6,063 nucleotides of DNA from JAEDES01 sp964616405 (GTDB lineage Bacteria > Bacillota_I > Bacilli_A > RF39 > UBA660): contig CAZTRE010000052.1 in the NCBI GenBank assembly GCA_964616405.1, positions 1-6,063 on the forward strand. The letters are read 5' to 3'. Below the pieces are notes generated by a model. The model had not been told where the DNA came from. It did not search any database and saw only the letters and a program-made list of their open reading frames with translations. Shown piece after piece: positions 4,969 through 6,063 of this stretch. How positions within the stretch are numbered: the stretch's first letter is position 1; every line of letters starts with the position of its first letter. Made by a program: the position numbers and the translations under genes.

Positions 4969-5505
4969 ATGGAAATTATAATTCGTGGAGACAAGATGAA
5001 AATTACTGAAGCTATGAACAATTATATTAATGAAAAGCTAGGAAGATTAGACAAGTATCTAGAAAATAGCGATACAGTTCGCGCAAATGTTATAGTTAAA
5101 GTAAGAAACCATGAACAAAAAGTGGAAATTACCATACCTTTGAAATCATACATTTTAAGATCGGAGGAAACAAAAGAAGACTTCTATGCTGCTGTTGATA
5201 AGACAATCGACAAGCTAGAGCGACAAGTCAGAAAAAACAAAACTAGACTTATGTCAAAGAAAGTTAAACCAAGTTATGATTTTAACTTTTCAAAAATAGA
5301 AGTAGCAGATGAAAAAGAAAAAGAAGACCACAAAGTGGTAAAAAGAAAAACTGTAGAAGTAAAGCCAATGAACGAAGAAGAAGCAATTCTTCAAATGGAA
5401 TTACTAGGCCATCAATTTTATATGTTTAAAGACAGTGACACAGATAAAGATGCTGTTGTTTATAAAAGAAATGATGGTAATTATGGATTGATTGAATCTG
5501 ATTAG
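4969..5505 (+). CDS. hpf: Long-form ribosome hibernation promoting factor (HPF)
   Basis: A 178-residue protein that binds the 30S subunit and joins two 70S ribosomes into inactive 100S dimers under stress or stationary phase. The N-terminal S30AE domain (about 1-95) shows IIIRGDKM (3-10), the amphipathic helix NYINEKLGRLDKYL (18-31), VEITIPL (52-58) and the basic helix KLERQVRKNKTRL (82-94). A charged linker (96-125) leads to the dimerising C-terminal domain (about 126-176): VKPMNEEEAILQMELLGHQF (131-150) and VVYKRNDGNYGLIE (163-176). The C-terminal domain marks it as long form, like Bacillus YvyD/HPF; it is only slightly shorter. The start is fixed by AAGGAGGCGAT 3-4 nt upstream. It precedes secA, as in Bacilli. 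It has its own promoter and terminator, and no stress-sigma promoter is evident. Confidence 0.96.
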   Translation: MEIIIRGDKMKITEAMNNYINEKLGRLDKYLENSDTVRANVIVKVRNHEQKVEITIPLKSYILRSEETKEDFYAAVDKTIDKLERQVRKNKTRLMSKKVKPSYDFNFSKIEVADEKEKEDHKVVKRKTVEVKPMNEEEAILQMELLGHQFYMFKDSDTDKDAVVYKRNDGNYGLIESD

Positions 5506-5513
5506 TATTTTAT

Positions 5514-5552
5514 AAAATAAGTGGAATATACTTTTATTCCGCTTATTTTTTT
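5514..5552 (+). terminator. Strong intrinsic terminator after hpf
   Basis: A stem of about 15 bp (5514-5528 with 5535-5549), with core AAGTGGAAT / ATTCCGCTT, has a 6-nt loop and a T tract to 5552. One G-T pair occurs. The outer A-T pairs mean part of the T tract can pair. It ends right at the secA promoter. Confidence 0.88.
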
Positions 5553-5560
5553 GGTAGAAT
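5552..5560 (+). promoter_or_regulatory. Extended -10 promoter for secA
   Basis: TGG-TAGAAT (TG at 5552, hexamer 5555-5560) abuts the hpf terminator T tract. The -35 region would fall in the terminator loop and has no good match. Predicted start is near 5567, leaving about 17 nt before the start codon. Confidence 0.65.
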
Positions 5561-5583
5561 AATTACTTGAAGGAGATGATGAT

Positions 5584-6063
5584 ATGAATATATTAAAAAG
5601 ATTATTCGATCATGAGTATAAAGAGCTAAGAAGATTTAATACTATTGCTAATCAAGTAATGGATTTAGACGAAGAATATTCCAAATTAACTGATACAGAA
5701 TTACAAAATAAAACAGCTGAATTTAAAGAAAGATTAAGCGCCGGAGAAACATTAGAAGATATCCTTGTAGAAGCTTTCGCAACAGCAAGAGAGGCATCGT
5801 TTCGTGTAATTGGAGAAAAGCATTATTTTGTACAAATATTAGGTGGTCTTGCTATTCACTATGGAAATATTGCTGAAATGAAAACTGGTGAAGGTAAAAC
5901 TTTAACAACTATTTTGCCAGCTTATCTAAATGCTCTTAGTGGAAAAGGAGTGCATGTTGTTACAACCAATGAGTATCTATCTAGTCGTAATGCTGATTGG
6001 ATGAGGCCAGTTTATGAAGGCCTTGGTTTGACAGTTGGAGTTAATTTAAGAGACTTATCAGCT
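5584..6063 (+). CDS. secA: Preprotein translocase ATPase SecA, N-terminal part (runs off the window)
   Basis: The first 160 residues of the motor that drives unfolded preproteins through SecYEG. NILKRLFDHEYKELRR (2-17) is the usual N-terminal helix, followed by LTDTELQNKTAEFKERL (35-51), LEDILVEAFATAREASFRV (57-75), the nucleotide Q-motif area with Gln84 (FVQILGG, 82-88), GNIAEMKTGEGKTL (94-107) with the Walker A Lys105-Thr106, and KGVHVVTTNEYLSSRNADWM (121-140). The last segment is usually VTVNDYLA.RDAEWM, so several residues differ mildly. Three ATGs cluster here: 5576 and 5579 share a frame that stops at once, so ATG 5584 is the start, with AAGGAG (5570-5575) 8 nt upstream. No second, accessory SecA can be judged from this window. 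The gene is open to the right edge with no stop or frameshift. Confidence 0.96.
   Translation, partial: MNILKRLFDHEYKELRRFNTIANQVMDLDEEYSKLTDTELQNKTAEFKERLSAGETLEDILVEAFATAREASFRVIGEKHYFVQILGGLAIHYGNIAEMKTGEGKTLTTILPAYLNALSGKGVHVVTTNEYLSSRNADWMRPVYEGLGLTVGVNLRDLSA

Noticed and set aside
1..6063. CRISPR array, tRNA or rRNA gene, insertion sequence, phage or other mobile element
   Set aside because: I saw no regularly spaced repeats, tRNA-like cloverleaf, rRNA segments, transposase or integrase motifs, or terminal repeats. Base composition looks uniform across the genes.

Overview
The window is a compact stretch of core chromosome from a low-GC, Gram-positive-type bacterium (Bacillota, probably class Bacilli). 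The evidence is very A+T-rich DNA, strong AAGGAGG-type ribosome binding sites, intrinsic terminators, and proteins that resemble Bacillus proteins by eye: Mbl, TagO, DUF1146/YwzB, long-form HPF, a SpoIIQ-like protein and SecA. Tryptophan is encoded by TGG and no gene needs UGA read-through, so the standard code applies. The presence of Mbl and TagO implies a walled, probably rod-shaped cell. A small-genome uncultured Bacilli lineage is my inference; the window does not prove it.

All genes lie on the + strand. Positions 1-1526 look like one operon: the 3' end of an unrecognised gene, rpiB (ribose-5-phosphate isomerase B), a two-helix DUF1146 membrane protein, and a SpoIIQ/M23-like membrane-anchored protein, closed by a terminator-like hairpin at 1511-1539. 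After that come six single-gene units: mbl (1612-2607), a tagO/wecA-type glycosyl-1-phosphate transferase (2673-3758), an AgrA-like LytTR response regulator (3810-4538), a cold-shock protein (4696-4917), hpf (4969-5505) and the start of secA (5584 to the window edge). The secA start is a real gene that runs off the window.

The gene order is a condensed version of two Bacillus neighbourhoods. DUF1146 - SpoIIQ-like - mbl recalls ywzB...spoIIQ...mbl, with murA, spoIID and spoIIID missing from between them. tagO - hpf - secA recalls the tagO/yvyD/secA region. The themes are cell-wall shape and wall polymer synthesis (Mbl, TagO, SpoIIQ-like), stress and stationary-phase physiology (Csp, HPF, LytTR regulator) and secretion (SecA).

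No new multi-gene system is visible. The points worth a second look are: (i) a repeated expression cassette in which an extended -10 (TGnTAnnnT) sits 21-23 nt before the start codon of nearly every gene, usually right after a terminator that overlaps or abuts the previous stop codon; (ii) apparent changes at conserved catalytic positions in RpiB (usual His replaced by Asp98), the SpoIIQ-like protein (usual His replaced by Asn103) and TagO (a conserved Gly lost next to the catalytic Asp219); and (iii) an orphan LytTR regulator followed by a 157-bp gap holding a 21-bp-spaced direct repeat that resembles a LytTR operator.
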